A stretch of DNA of 64,000 nt from Lysobacteraceae bacterium PS02065 (GTDB lineage Bacteria; Pseudomonadota; Gammaproteobacteria; Xanthomonadales; Rhodanobacteraceae). The translations under genes and the position numbers were made by a program. Positions 30,309 to 39,432 of the stretch are shown in pieces (position 1 is the first letter of the stretch; the number at the start of each line of letters is the position of its first letter). The notes below the pieces were generated by a model that made no database searches, was not told where the DNA came from, and worked only from the letters and a program-made list of their open reading frames with translations. Location of the stretch: contig JASCPI010000012.1 in assembly GCA_029959555.1 (NCBI GenBank), positions 1 to 64,000 on the forward strand. The letters are read 5' to 3'.

Positions 30309-31445
30309 GTGACCGTTGCCCTGACCCTCGTGCTGCTGGTCGTCCTCGTCGCGCTGATCTTCGAGTACATCAACGGCTTCCACGACACCGCCAACTCGAT
30401 CGCGACCGTCGTCGCGACCAAGGTGCTCAGTCCCGGCCAGGCCGTGCTGCTCGCGGCCTCGACGAACCTCGTCGGTGCGTTGTGGGGCACCGCGGTCGCG
30501 AAGACGATCGCCTCGGGCCTCGTCGACACCGGCGTCGTCGCGGTCACGCCACAGGTGCTCATCTGCGCGCTGCTCGGCGCGATCCTGTGGGACCTCATCA
30601 CGTGGTGGTGGGGCCTGCCGTCGAGCTCGTCGCACGCGCTCGTGGGCGGCCTCATCGGTGCGGCGCTGGCCGCGGCGCACAACGACTGGGCCTCGATCAT
30701 CTGGTGGGAAGGCGGCGAGCACTGGTGGGAGGGCAAAGGCCTGTTGCCCAAGGTGGTCCTGCCGATGTTCAGTTCACCGCTAGGCGGCTTCGTGCTCGGC
30801 TTCCTCGTCATGGGCTTCATCTTCGCGTTCGTGAGTTTCCTGGCCTCGCGCACGGGTGTGCTTCAGAGGCTCGGCCGGCCACGCTTCCTCAACGGTTTCT
30901 TCGGCAAGGCGCAGATCCTGTCGGCCAGTGCGATGGGCTTCTCGCACGGCATGAACGATGCGCAGAAGACCATGGGCATCATCGCGCTCGCGCTGGCCGG
31001 CGCCACCGCCGCGGGCACGCTCGACGATTTGCCGTCGTGGATGCACTTCCTGCGCGTCGAGGAAGACGCCCAGACGGGTTTCGAGATCGCCGTGTGGATC
31101 AAGATCGTCTGCGCGCTGACGATGGCCGCGGGTACCGCCGCGGGCGGCTGGCGCATCATCAAGACGCTCGGCCACAAGCTCGTGAAGCTGCATCCGGTCA
31201 ACGGTTTCGCCGCCGAGACCGCGTCGGCCAGCGTCATCATCGCGGCCTCGCATTTCGGCATCCCGGTCTCGACGACGCACAACATCTCGTCGGCGATCAT
31301 GGGCGTCGGCGCGGCCAAGCGCTTCTCGGCGATCCGCTGGACCGTCGTCGAACGCATGGTATGGGCGTGGATGCTGACGATCCCGGTCACCGCGGTAATC
31401 GCGTGGGGCCTCGTGCGCCTCGTGCAGACGCTCGGCCTCGACTGA
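30309..31445 (+). CDS. pit: inorganic phosphate transporter, Pit family
   Basis: A 378-residue phosphate:H+ (metal-phosphate) symporter in the inner membrane. Both inverted PHO4 repeats are present: GFHDTANSIATVVATKVL near the N-terminus and GFSHGMNDAQKTMGIIALALAG in the second half. The start is GTG at 30309. Pit usually serves as a low-affinity constitutive system; a Pho box in front of this operon would make it phosphate-starvation-responsive. Its stop is three bases from the convergent acyltransferase stop. Confidence 0.95.
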   Translation: MTVALTLVLLVVLVALIFEYINGFHDTANSIATVVATKVLSPGQAVLLAASTNLVGALWGTAVAKTIASGLVDTGVVAVTPQVLICALLGAILWDLITWWWGLPSSSSHALVGGLIGAALAAAHNDWASIIWWEGGEHWWEGKGLLPKVVLPMFSSPLGGFVLGFLVMGFIFAFVSFLASRTGVLQRLGRPRFLNGFFGKAQILSASAMGFSHGMNDAQKTMGIIALALAGATAAGTLDDLPSWMHFLRVEEDAQTGFEIAVWIKIVCALTMAAGTAAGGWRIIKTLGHKLVKLHPVNGFAAETASASVIIAASHFGIPVSTTHNISSAIMGVGAAKRFSAIRWTVVERMVWAWMLTIPVTAVIAWGLVRLVQTLGLD

Positions 31446-31448
31446 TCG

Positions 31449-32516
31449 TCAACCTTCGCGTGCGGCGCGCTTGAGCCGCAGTGCAGGCTGCTCGACGAGG
31501 CGCCACGAGGCCGTTGCGAGCAGCAGCGTCGGTGCCAGCGCCGCCACGAACAGCGAGAGCGGCGAGGCGATCGCGAACATCGCGACGAGCAGTTGCTGGA
31601 CCGGGAAGCCCCACAGGTAGGTGCCGTAGGACAGATCGCCGAGGCGCGGCTGCGGCAGCTTGGGCACGTAGGCGAACCACAGCGTCGCGTAGCCGATGCA
31701 GGCGCCGAGCAGCGGCGGATGCAGGTCGGTCGCGCGGGCGAGCCACGCGAAAAGGGCCAGTGCCAGCAGGATGCCGGTCGATATCCGTACCGTCCTGCGG
31801 TGCAGCGCGCACAGCGCTCCGAACACGAACAGCGTCACGAGGATCGCCGAGGTCGCGAACGGTCGCGGCGCGGACAACGGCGCGTGCAGCCAGGCGACCG
31901 CGATCGCGAGGATCGCGAGCGTGCCGAACAGGCGCCGCGCGAGCAGTCCGCACACGCCGAGCGCGGCGACGACGAGGTACAGCACGGCCTCGATCGGCAG
32001 CGTCCACAGCGAGCCGTTGACCACGTCGCTCGCCGCGTTGTGCACGAACACGCCGGGCAGCTGCCACTGCAGCGCGACCAGCGACAGGTTGCCGCCGAGG
32101 TAGGCCCAGGTCTCGCGCGCGGCGAAGTACTCGACGACGGGGAGCGTGGTCGCGAGCGGCCCGAGCACGCCGACCGTCAGCAGCAGGCACACCGCGAGTG
32201 CGGGCAGGATGCGCAGCGCGCGCGCGCGCAGGAAATCCGCGAGTGACGGACGCCGCTGCCAAGCCATCGTGATGAGCAGGCCGCTCACGGCGAAGAACGC
32301 CATGACGCCGACGAAGTGGCTGTAGGTGTTGCCGAGCAGGCGATGCAGCGGATCGTCGTCGGCGAGGCCGGGGCCTGCGAGTACGTAGCTGTGCCCCAAC
32401 AGCACGAGCAGCGCCGCGAGGAGGCGAAGCATCGTCATGTTGTCGCGGCCGTCGGCTATGCAGGCCTCGAGCGTGCGGCCGACGACGAACCGGCGCAGCG
32501 TCGCGCGCGTCAGCAT
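31449..32516 (-). CDS. acyltransferase 3 (OafA-like) membrane protein
   Basis: A 355-residue membrane protein with about ten hydrophobic segments. MLRLLAALLVLLGHSYVLAGPG carries the conserved histidine of the acyltransferase-3 family. FFAVSGLLITMAWQRRPSLADFLRARALRILPAL with its RxxR-type motif and the late GDLSYGTYLWGFPVQQLL also match. Members move acetyl or other acyl groups onto sugars of O-antigen, exopolysaccharide or peptidoglycan. Alone, convergent with pit, so the substrate is open. Confidence 0.9.
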   Translation of the reverse strand: MLTRATLRRFVVGRTLEACIADGRDNMTMLRLLAALLVLLGHSYVLAGPGLADDDPLHRLLGNTYSHFVGVMAFFAVSGLLITMAWQRRPSLADFLRARALRILPALAVCLLLTVGVLGPLATTLPVVEYFAARETWAYLGGNLSLVALQWQLPGVFVHNAASDVVNGSLWTLPIEAVLYLVVAALGVCGLLARRLFGTLAILAIAVAWLHAPLSAPRPFATSAILVTLFVFGALCALHRRTVRISTGILLALALFAWLARATDLHPPLLGACIGYATLWFAYVPKLPQPRLGDLSYGTYLWGFPVQQLLVAMFAIASPLSLFVAALAPTLLLATASWRLVEQPALRLKRAAREG

Positions 32517-32595
32517 GCGGCGACGGCGCGCACCGCGACGGCCGGCGCCGGGCGGTGCCGGCGCGGGTGAGCCTCGCGGGGATGCGGCACGGAGC

Positions 32596-33000
32596 TTAGA
32601 GCGCGTCGCCGCCGGCCGAGAGCGACAGCTCGAGGCGGTCGCCGAGCTGGCCGAGTTCGAGGATCACGCGATCGAGCTCCTCGCCACGCAGCATGCCGTA
32701 GGGGCGGTTCTCGCACAGGTGCAGGTAGGGCGAACCGTCGAGGTCGCTGATCGCGAGGTAGCCGGTGCGCTGCTCCCAGTTGAAGCGCAGGCAGCGGGCC
32801 GGGTCGATCCCGGTCGCGGGACCGATCGGTGTCGAGATGCGCAACACCTTGTGGCCTTCCTCGTCCTCGAGCTCGGTCAGGTAGATGCCCTGATGGCGGC
32901 CGTGCGCGAGCTCCAGATCGAAGCTGATCAGGTAGGGATCGTTCGTGCGCAGCGTGTGCGAGCTGCTCGCGTGCGACCGGATCTGTTCGAAGCTCTGCAC
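32596..33000 (-). CDS. conserved hypothetical protein
   Basis: A 134-residue soluble protein; no signal, no membrane segment. The middle LISFDLELAHGRHQGIYLTELEDEEGHKVLRISTPIGP and LRFNWEQRTGYLAISDLDGSPYLHLCENRPYGML look like an alpha/beta sandwich, possibly of the YbjN/secretion-chaperone type. I do not recognise the family with confidence. I chose the GTG at 33000 because GGAGA lies ten bases upstream; the same frame extends much further but without sense. It is divergent from the alkyltransferase-like gene, about 50 bases away. Confidence 0.7.
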   Translation of the reverse strand: MQSFEQIRSHASSSHTLRTNDPYLISFDLELAHGRHQGIYLTELEDEEGHKVLRISTPIGPATGIDPARCLRFNWEQRTGYLAISDLDGSPYLHLCENRPYGMLRGEELDRVILELGQLGDRLELSLSAGGDAL

Positions 33001-33050
33001 GGGACGGGTTCTCCGCGTAAACCGGGCGGCTATGCTAGCGTGCGTCGCCG

Positions 33051-33413
33051 ATGATGTCAGTCGACGACGACGCCCCCGATGCGCAATCCGTGATCGCCGA
33101 CGTGATTCGTGCGATCCCGCGAGGCTGCGTCGCGAGCTACGGCGAGATCGCCGCGCGCGCCGGGCTGCCGGGCCGGGCCCGCTTGGTCGGCAAGGTCCTG
33201 CGCGACGCGCGTGCCGGGGCGCGACTGCCCTGGCACCGCGTGCTGCGTGCGGACGGGCGCATCGCATTCGAACCGCGTACCGCGCCGTTCCGCGAGCAGC
33301 AGCGCCGTCTCGCCGCCGAGGGTGTAGTCGTGGTGAAGGGCCGTGTCGATCTCGCCCGGCACGGCTGGCAACGCGATCTCGATGCCGAGCTGTGGGCCCC
33401 GCCGCCCTTTTGA
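33051..33413 (+). CDS. alkyltransferase-like protein (Atl), tryptophan in place of active cysteine
   Basis: A 120-residue protein with the winged-helix DNA-binding fold of O6-alkylguanine-DNA alkyltransferase: IADVIRAIPRGCVASYGEIAARAGLPGRARLVGKVLRDARAGARLPWHRVL. The active-site P-C-H-R-V of Ogt/MGMT is P-W-H-R-V here (W61), so it cannot accept alkyl groups. Such Atl proteins bind O6-alkylguanine and pass the lesion to nucleotide-excision repair, which fits the uvrB gene in the same window, though 29 kb away. Starts at 33051 or 33054 (MMSV) are equally possible. Confidence 0.92.
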   Translation: MMSVDDDAPDAQSVIADVIRAIPRGCVASYGEIAARAGLPGRARLVGKVLRDARAGARLPWHRVLRADGRIAFEPRTAPFREQQRRLAAEGVVVVKGRVDLARHGWQRDLDAELWAPPPF

Positions 33414-33468
33414 ATGCGTGTCGCGGCGCTACACTTCCGGTCTTGCGCCACCGTCCCGAGGAGCCTGC

Positions 33469-34116
33469 ATGCCGACCAACCTGCCACCGGTGACGCTCGC
33501 GTTGCTGCTGTCCAACGTGGGCATCTACCTGCTGCAGATGGCCGGGGGCGACGTGTTCGGTGACGAGCTCGTGCGGCTGTTCGCGCTGTGGCCGCTCGGT
33601 CATGCGATGACGAACCAGGGGCCTGTAGGCTTCGAGCTCTGGCAACTCGTCAGCTACGGCTTCCTGCACGGCAGCCCGAGCCACCTGCTGTTCAACATGC
33701 TCGCGCTGTGGATGTTCGGCGGCGCGATCGAACGCCTGTTCGGCTCGCGTCCGTTCGCGACGTATTACCTCGTCTGCGTGATCGGCGCGGCGGTCGCGCA
33801 GCTCGCCGTCATCGCGTGGTTCACGGGCGGTTTCTACCCGACCGTCGGTGCCTCCGGCGGCGTGTTCGGCCTGCTGCTCGCGTTCGGCATGATGTATCCG
33901 CACGAGCGCATCATGCTGATCTTCCCGCCGATCCCGATGCCGGCCTGGGTGTTCGTGACCGGCTACGGCGTGATCGAGCTCGTCCTCGGCGTCACCGGCA
34001 CGCAGGCCGGCGTCGCGCATTTCGCCCACCTCGGCGGCATGGCGGCGGGCTTCGTCATGATCCAGTACTGGCGTGGCCGGCTGCCGATCAAGCCGCGTCG
34101 CATCCTGACGCGCTGA
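33469..34116 (+). CDS. rhomboid-family intramembrane serine protease
   Basis: A 215-residue six-helix membrane protein. The catalytic dyad is visible as GASGG (S129) and the histidine of AHFAHLGG (H187). HGSPSHLLFNMLALWMFGGAIERLFGS contains the conserved H-x2-x3-N motif in the second helix. Rhomboids cleave transmembrane substrates within the bilayer. GAGGAG precedes the ATG. It runs eight bases before folC in the same direction, so the two may be cotranscribed, without a functional link that I can name. Confidence 0.9.
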   Translation: MPTNLPPVTLALLLSNVGIYLLQMAGGDVFGDELVRLFALWPLGHAMTNQGPVGFELWQLVSYGFLHGSPSHLLFNMLALWMFGGAIERLFGSRPFATYYLVCVIGAAVAQLAVIAWFTGGFYPTVGASGGVFGLLLAFGMMYPHERIMLIFPPIPMPAWVFVTGYGVIELVLGVTGTQAGVAHFAHLGGMAAGFVMIQYWRGRLPIKPRRILTR

Positions 34117-34123
34117 GGCCATC

Positions 34124-35392
34124 ATGGACGCTCCGCTGGCCGACTGGCTGGAGTATCAGCAGCGCGTGCACGTGCGCGGCATCGACATGGGGCTCGCGCG
34201 CGTCGGCGAGGTCTGGCGCCGCCTCGGCGCACCGGCGCCCGCGCCACGCGTCGTCACGGTCGGCGGCACCAACGGCAAGGGTTCGACGATCGCGTTCCTC
34301 GAGGCGATGCTCACCGCGAGCGGCCTGCGCGTCGGCGCCTACACCTCGCCGCACCTGCTGCAGTACAACGAGCGCGTGCGCGTCGAGGGGCGCGATGCGT
34401 CCGACGTGGAACTCGTCGAGGCTTTCGAGCGCATCGAGGCCGCGCGTGGCGAGATTCCGCTGACCTATTTCGAGTTCGGCACGCTCGCGGCGTTCCTCGT
34501 ATTCGCGCGGCGAGGCGTCGAGGTCGCGCTGCTCGAAGTCGGCCTCGGCGGCCGTCTCGACGCGGTCAACCTCGTCGATGCCGACGTCGCGGTGATCACG
34601 ACGATCGACCTCGACCACCAGGACTGGCTCGGCGACGATCGCGACGCGATCGGCCGGGAGAAGGCCGGCATCCTGCGTGAGGGGCGGCCGGCGATCCTCG
34701 GCGAGACGTCGCCGCCGAAGGGCCTTCTCGATGCGGCGGCGACGATCGGTGCGCGGGTCCTGCGTGCCGGCGTCGATTTCACCGTCGAGGACGTCGGGCA
34801 GGGCGGTGCGGCATGGCGCCGGGGCGATACGCGTCTCGACATGCCGCCGTTGCCGCTCGCGGCACCGTGCCAACTCGCCAATGCGGCCGCTGCGGTGGCC
34901 GCCGTCGTGGCCTTGCTCGGCGAGCCCGATGCCGAGGCGGCGCGCGCGATCACGCGGGGTCTCGCGTCGGCGCGCATCGCCGCGCGCCTGCAGCGCGTGC
35001 CGGGACCGCCCGAACTCGTCATCGACGTCGCCCACAACCCGCAGGCGGCGCGCACGCTGGCCGCGTGGCTCGCGGCGAATCCGCCGCGCGGGCGCAATAT
35101 CGCGGTGTTCGGCGTGCTCGCCGACAAGGACATCGACGGCATCCTCGCCCCGCTGCTCGGCTGCATCGACCGTTGGCATCTCGGCGGCCTCGACGCGCAC
35201 AGTCCACGCGGCACGAATGCGGTGGCGCTCGCCGCGCATGCCGGCCTCGAAGGCGCCGTGCGCCACGCGTCGATCGAGGCGGCCTTGCACGGTGCGTTCG
35301 CCGATGCCGCGCCGGACGACCGCGTGCTCGCGTTCGGCTCGTTCTTCGTCGCCGCGGCCGCGCTCGCGCACGTCGATCGCGATGCGCGATGA
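34124..35392 (+). CDS. folC: bifunctional folylpolyglutamate/dihydrofolate synthase
   Basis: A 422-residue Mur-ligase-family enzyme. It adds L-glutamate to dihydropteroate and then extends folates with polyglutamate, using ATP. The P-loop VVTVGGTNGKGSTIAFLEAML is near residues 44-64; AYTSPHLLQYNERVRVEG, TYFEFGTLAAFLVFARRGVEVALLEVGLGGRLDAVNLVDADVAVITTIDLDHQDWLG and the C-terminal DVAHNPQAA follow the FolC order. It begins the conserved folC-dedD-cvpA-purF order. Confidence 0.96.
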   Translation: MDAPLADWLEYQQRVHVRGIDMGLARVGEVWRRLGAPAPAPRVVTVGGTNGKGSTIAFLEAMLTASGLRVGAYTSPHLLQYNERVRVEGRDASDVELVEAFERIEAARGEIPLTYFEFGTLAAFLVFARRGVEVALLEVGLGGRLDAVNLVDADVAVITTIDLDHQDWLGDDRDAIGREKAGILREGRPAILGETSPPKGLLDAAATIGARVLRAGVDFTVEDVGQGGAAWRRGDTRLDMPPLPLAAPCQLANAAAAVAAVVALLGEPDAEAARAITRGLASARIAARLQRVPGPPELVIDVAHNPQAARTLAAWLAANPPRGRNIAVFGVLADKDIDGILAPLLGCIDRWHLGGLDAHSPRGTNAVALAAHAGLEGAVRHASIEAALHGAFADAAPDDRVLAFGSFFVAAAALAHVDRDAR

Positions 35393-35422
35393 AATCTGAA
35401 CCTGAGCGCGAAGCAGGGTGCG

Positions 35423-35428
35423 TATAAT
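35423..35428 (+). promoter_or_regulatory. TATAAT -10 element upstream of dedD
   Basis: A perfect TATAAT lies 27 bases before the dedD start and just after folC. The upstream CTGAGC (35402-35407), 15 bases away, is a poor -35. It is a plausible internal promoter of the dedD-cvpA-purF part. Confidence 0.45.
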
Positions 35429-35455
35429 CGCGCCGACTCGTCAGCTGGGCGCTCC

Positions 35456-36424
35456 ATGGAACCCGCACTGAAACAACGCCTGCTCGGCGCCGTGGTGCTC
35501 ATCGCGCTCGCGGTGATCTTCGTGCCGATGCTGCTCAGCGGCCCTGGCCCGAAACAGGTGTCTGAAACCGTCGACCTCGAGATCCCGCCCGCGCCGGACC
35601 GCGAGTTCGAGACACGCGTGCTGCCTGTGCAGCCGACGCCGAATCCCGCCGCGACGCCGGCGCCTGCCGAGATCGCACCTGCCGACAGCTCGATCCCCGC
35701 ATCCGACAGGGTCGCGACGGTCGACCTGCCGTCGCGTCGTCCGCCCGAGTCGGCCCAGCATGCGCCGTCCACCACGCCGACGCCGGCACCTGCAGTGGCG
35801 CCGCCCGTCGCTGTGACGGCGCCGCCGGCGACCGCGACACCGCCTGCCGCCGCGGCGGTTGCACCGCCCGCCGCTGCAGCTCCGGTGGCGGGCGTCGCCG
35901 CGAGCGGACAGTTCCTCGTCCACATGGGCGTGTACACGTCGACGAAGAATGTCGACGAGCTCGTCGCGGCGCTCAAGCGGGGCGGCTTCCCGGCGTTCTC
36001 CGAGACGACCGAGTACCAGGGCAAGAGCGCGCAGCGCGTGCGCGTCGGTCCGTTCACCGATCGGGCTTCGGCCGAGGCCGCGCGCGTGCGCATGAAGCAG
36101 GTGCGCGCCGACGTGCCGTCGAGCATCGTCACGCTCGCGTCCGATGCCAAGGCTGACGCGCCCGCGACCGCGGTCGCGGCGAACCGTCCCGGAGGCTGGG
36201 CCGTGCAGCTCGGTGCGTTCAAGACCGAGGCCGACGCGAACCTGCTGCGCGGGCGACTGCAGGCTGCGGGCATCGCCGGTTACGTCGATCGCCTCGCCGC
36301 CGACGGCCAGACGCTGTGGCGCGTGCGCGCAGGCCCCGAGGTCAACCGCGCCAACGCGGACAAGTTGCGTGAACGCATCAAGGCGCAGCTCAAGATCGAC
36401 GGCATGATCGTCACCCAGCAGTGA
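35456..36424 (+). CDS. dedD: DedD-like cell-division protein with two SPOR domains
   Basis: A 322-residue membrane-anchored protein. One N-terminal transmembrane helix (LLGAVVLIALAVIFVPMLL), then an unstructured Pro/Ala-rich linker (about 60-150). Two SPOR domains follow: GQFLVHMGVYTSTKNVDELVAALKRGGFPAF (about 155-225) and GGWAVQLGAFKTEADANLLRGRLQAAGIAG (about 244-320). SPOR domains bind denuded peptidoglycan at the septum. E. coli DedD has one; the second here is unusual. It precedes cvpA by 37 bases as in other gammaproteobacteria. Confidence 0.9.
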   Translation: MEPALKQRLLGAVVLIALAVIFVPMLLSGPGPKQVSETVDLEIPPAPDREFETRVLPVQPTPNPAATPAPAEIAPADSSIPASDRVATVDLPSRRPPESAQHAPSTTPTPAPAVAPPVAVTAPPATATPPAAAAVAPPAAAAPVAGVAASGQFLVHMGVYTSTKNVDELVAALKRGGFPAFSETTEYQGKSAQRVRVGPFTDRASAEAARVRMKQVRADVPSSIVTLASDAKADAPATAVAANRPGGWAVQLGAFKTEADANLLRGRLQAAGIAGYVDRLAADGQTLWRVRAGPEVNRANADKLRERIKAQLKIDGMIVTQQ

Positions 36425-36461
36425 TCGCGCGCCTCGCGGCGGACGGCGGAAACCGAAAACG

Positions 36462-37040
36462 ATGAACTGGGCGGATTACGCGATCATCGGCATCCTCGCG
36501 CTGTCGATCCTCGTCGGCGTGTGGCGCGGCTTCATCGGCGAGGTGCTCGCACTGGCCGTGTGGGTGCTCGCGTTCTGGGTCGCCTGGATGTTCGGCCCGC
36601 CTCTTGCAGAGGAATTTTCCGCCAGCATATCGGTGCCCTCCGCACGCGTGATCCTCGCGTACGCGCTGTGCTTCGTCGCGGTGCTGATCGCCGGCGCGAT
36701 CGTCGGGTTCCTGATGCGCAAGCTGGTGAGCGGCAGTGGCCTGTCGGGCACCGACCGCCTGCTCGGCATGGTGTTCGGCCTCGTGCGCGGCGGCGCGCTC
36801 GTGGTGCTGCTGGTGTTGCTGCTCGGTTTCACGCCGTTCACGCGGGACGCGTGGTGGCAGGAGTCGACGTTGTTGCCGACGTTCCGCGAAGGTGCCGCGT
36901 GGGTGACCGCGCGATTGCCCGAGAGCGTCACGAAATACCTGGACCAGGCGGAACTGCCTGCGGCGATGGATCGCCTGCCAGGGGATGCCGCGCCTGTTCC
37001 GGCGCCGTCCCCGAACCCTCCTTCATCTTCTTCGCGGTGA
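36462..37040 (+). CDS. cvpA: CvpA-family membrane protein
   Basis: A 192-residue four-helix membrane protein of the colicin-V-production family (NWADYAIIGILALSILVGVWRGFIGEVLALAVWVLAF). Its molecular role is not settled; in enterobacteria it is linked to envelope integrity and biofilm. The C-terminal part is Pro/Ser-rich and low complexity (APVPAPSPNPPSSSSR). It lies just before purF, seven bases away, so purF is very likely translated from the same message. Confidence 0.93.
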   Translation: MNWADYAIIGILALSILVGVWRGFIGEVLALAVWVLAFWVAWMFGPPLAEEFSASISVPSARVILAYALCFVAVLIAGAIVGFLMRKLVSGSGLSGTDRLLGMVFGLVRGGALVVLLVLLLGFTPFTRDAWWQESTLLPTFREGAAWVTARLPESVTKYLDQAELPAAMDRLPGDAAPVPAPSPNPPSSSSR

Positions 37041-37047
37041 CACAACC

Positions 37048-38526
37048 ATGTGCGGAATCATCGGCATCGTCGGCAAGTCGGAAGTCGCGTCGGCGCTCTA
37101 CGACGGGCTCACCGTGTTGCAGCACCGTGGCCAGGACGCGGCCGGAATCGCCACGATCGACGGTTCGCGCCTGCGCCTGCACAAGGGCAATGGCCTCGTC
37201 CAGGACGTCTTCCAGCGCGACGACATGCTCGGCCTGCGCGGCCACGTCGGCATCGGCCACTGCCGTTACCCGACGGCCGGCTCGGACGGCTCGGCCGAGG
37301 CCCAGCCGCTCTACGTGAACTCGCCGTACGGCATCGCGCTCGCGCACAACGGCAACCTCGTCAACACCGAGACGCTGCGCCGCGAGATGTACCAGGACGA
37401 CCGTCGCCACATCAACACGGATTCGGACTCCGAGATCCTGCTCAACGTGCTCGCGCACGAACTGCAGATCCAGGACCGCATGTCGCTGGTGCCGGACAAC
37501 ATCTTCAAGGCGATCGCCGGCGTGCACCGACGCTGCGTCGGCGGCTACGCCGTGGCGACGCTGCTGCTCGGCTACGGCATCGTCGCGTTCCGTGACCGCC
37601 ACGGCATCCGCCCGCTCGTGCTCGGCGAGCGCGACACGGCCGAGGGCAAGGAGTACGCGGTCGCGTCCGAATCGGTCGCGTTCGACATCCTCGGCTTCCG
37701 CCTCGTGCGCGACATCGAGCCCGGCGAAGCCGTGCTCATCACGCTCGACGGTGAACTGCACTCGCGCCAGTGCGGCGAGCCGGCCGTGCACGCGCCGTGC
37801 ATCTTCGAGTACGTCTACCTCGCGCGTCCCGATTCGATGATGGAGGACGTCTCGGTCTACAAGGCGCGCCTGCGCATGGGTGAGCGCCTCGCCGCGAAGA
37901 TCCAGCGCCTCAAGCCGGGGCACGGGATCGATGCGGTGATCCCGATCCCGGACACCTCGCGCACCGCGGCGTCGTCGCTCGCTCAGGCGCTCGGCGTGCC
38001 GATGCGCGAAGGCTTCGTGAAGAACCGCTACATCGGCCGCACGTTCATCATGCCGGGCCAGAGCGAGCGCGTGAAATCGGTGCGCCGCAAGCTCAACCCG
38101 CTGCCGCTCGAATTCCGCAAGAAGAACGTGCTGCTCGTCGACGACTCGATCGTGCGCGGCACCACGTCCAAGCAGATCATCCAGATGGCCCGCGACGCGG
38201 GGGCGCGCAAGGTGTTCTTCGCCTCGGCGGCGCCGCCCGTGCGCTATCCGAACATCTACGGCATCGACATGCCGAAAGCCGCCGAGCTCGTCGCGCACGG
38301 CCGTACCGAGGAGGAGGTCGAGCAGCTGCTCGGCGCGGACTGGCTCGTCTACCTGGATCTCGACGATCTGGTCGCGGCAGTGTCCGAGGGCAACGACGAC
38401 CTTCACGACTTCGACACGTCCTGCTTCTCGGGCGAGTACGTGACCGGCGTCGAGCCGACCTACCTCGACCAGCTCGAGTTCTCGCGTTCCGACGAGGCCA
38501 AGGACAAGCGTCGCCAGGTGGGCTGA
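37048..38526 (+). CDS. purF: amidophosphoribosyltransferase
   Basis: A 492-residue enzyme making 5-phosphoribosylamine from PRPP and glutamine, the first step of purine synthesis. After the start methionine, C2 of MCGIIGIVGKSEVASALYDGLTVLQHRGQDAAGI is the glutaminase nucleophile. HNGNLVNTETLR and GDRHGIRPLVLG-type FRDRHGIRPLVLGE lie in the first domain. The PRPP-binding VLLVDDSIVRGTTSKQII lies in the second. It is the last gene of folC-dedD-cvpA-purF. Two small inverted repeats without T-runs follow the stop. Confidence 0.97.
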   Translation: MCGIIGIVGKSEVASALYDGLTVLQHRGQDAAGIATIDGSRLRLHKGNGLVQDVFQRDDMLGLRGHVGIGHCRYPTAGSDGSAEAQPLYVNSPYGIALAHNGNLVNTETLRREMYQDDRRHINTDSDSEILLNVLAHELQIQDRMSLVPDNIFKAIAGVHRRCVGGYAVATLLLGYGIVAFRDRHGIRPLVLGERDTAEGKEYAVASESVAFDILGFRLVRDIEPGEAVLITLDGELHSRQCGEPAVHAPCIFEYVYLARPDSMMEDVSVYKARLRMGERLAAKIQRLKPGHGIDAVIPIPDTSRTAASSLAQALGVPMREGFVKNRYIGRTFIMPGQSERVKSVRRKLNPLPLEFRKKNVLLVDDSIVRGTTSKQIIQMARDAGARKVFFASAAPPVRYPNIYGIDMPKAAELVAHGRTEEEVEQLLGADWLVYLDLDDLVAAVSEGNDDLHDFDTSCFSGEYVTGVEPTYLDQLEFSRSDEAKDKRRQVG

Positions 38527-38625
38527 CCCGCGGGTTCGCCGCGGGTTCCGTATCCGCGGTGAAACCGGCAGAATCGGCCGGTTCCCCCGACCGGCTGGCG
38601 TGATGACCAGGATCGAACGCAGCGC

Positions 38626-39432
38626 ATGACGGCCTTCGACCGCTCCGTCGCTGCCCGCGCATGCCTCGACGCGGCCGACCCCGCGACCAAGTGCGCGCTG
38701 ACGCGGCATTACGCGGAACTCGCCGCGCAGGGTGCGCGGGTCGACCTCGGTGCCGGTGCGCCGGATCCGATCGGCGAACCCGGCCGACCCGAGCGTCCGC
38801 ACCTCGTCGAGCCGCGTGCGCTGCCGCAGCGACCGTTGTCGACGCCGGCCGGCCGCGCGGCGCTCGTGCACGCGGTCGCGCACATCGAATTCAATGCGAT
38901 CAACCTCGCCTGGGACGCGGTGTACCGCTTCCGCGGCATGCCGGATGCCTTCTACGCCGACTGGATCGGCGTCGCCGCCGACGAGGCGCGTCACTTCACG
39001 ATGCTGCAGGCACGCCTCGCCGACATGGGGCATGCCTACGGCGATTTCGATGCACACAACGGCTTGTGGGACATGGCCGTGCGCACGGCCGGATCCTGCC
39101 TCGAACGCATGGCGCTGGTGCCGCGCGTGCTCGAGGCACGCGGTCTCGACGTGACGCCGCCGATGATCGCCAAGTTGCGCGCCGCCGGCGACCACGACAC
39201 GGTCGCCGTGCTCGAGGTGATCCTGCGCGAGGAGGTCGCGCACGTCGCGGCGGGTTCGCGCTGGTTCGCATGGTGCTGCGCGCGCGAGGGCGTCGAGACC
39301 TTGCCGACCTTCGAGGCCTTGCTCGCGCGGCATCTTCCCGCGGGGTTGCGCGGTCCCTTCAATCTCGAAGCGCGACTGCTCGCCGGTTTCACGGCCGAGG
39401 AAATGCAGCGTCTCGGCGGAGTCGCGGCATGA
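38626..39432 (+). CDS. DUF455 ferritin-like protein
   Basis: A 268-residue helical protein resembling the DUF455 family, with a ferritin-like four-helix core. The diiron-type ligands are visible in AVAHIEFNAINLAWDAVYRF, GVAADEARHFTMLQARL and ILREEVAHVAAGSRWF. Members are oxidoreductase-like, with an unclear reaction (possibly modifying proteins or tRNA-related metabolism). Its stop overlaps the next gene's start by four bases. Confidence 0.85.
   Translation: MTAFDRSVAARACLDAADPATKCALTRHYAELAAQGARVDLGAGAPDPIGEPGRPERPHLVEPRALPQRPLSTPAGRAALVHAVAHIEFNAINLAWDAVYRFRGMPDAFYADWIGVAADEARHFTMLQARLADMGHAYGDFDAHNGLWDMAVRTAGSCLERMALVPRVLEARGLDVTPPMIAKLRAAGDHDTVAVLEVILREEVAHVAAGSRWFAWCCAREGVETLPTFEALLARHLPAGLRGPFNLEARLLAGFTAEEMQRLGGVAA

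Noticed and set aside
38563..38583. Small inverted repeat AACCGGC/GCCGGTT after purF
   Set aside because: Seven pairs with a seven-base loop and no T-run; too weak to call a terminator.
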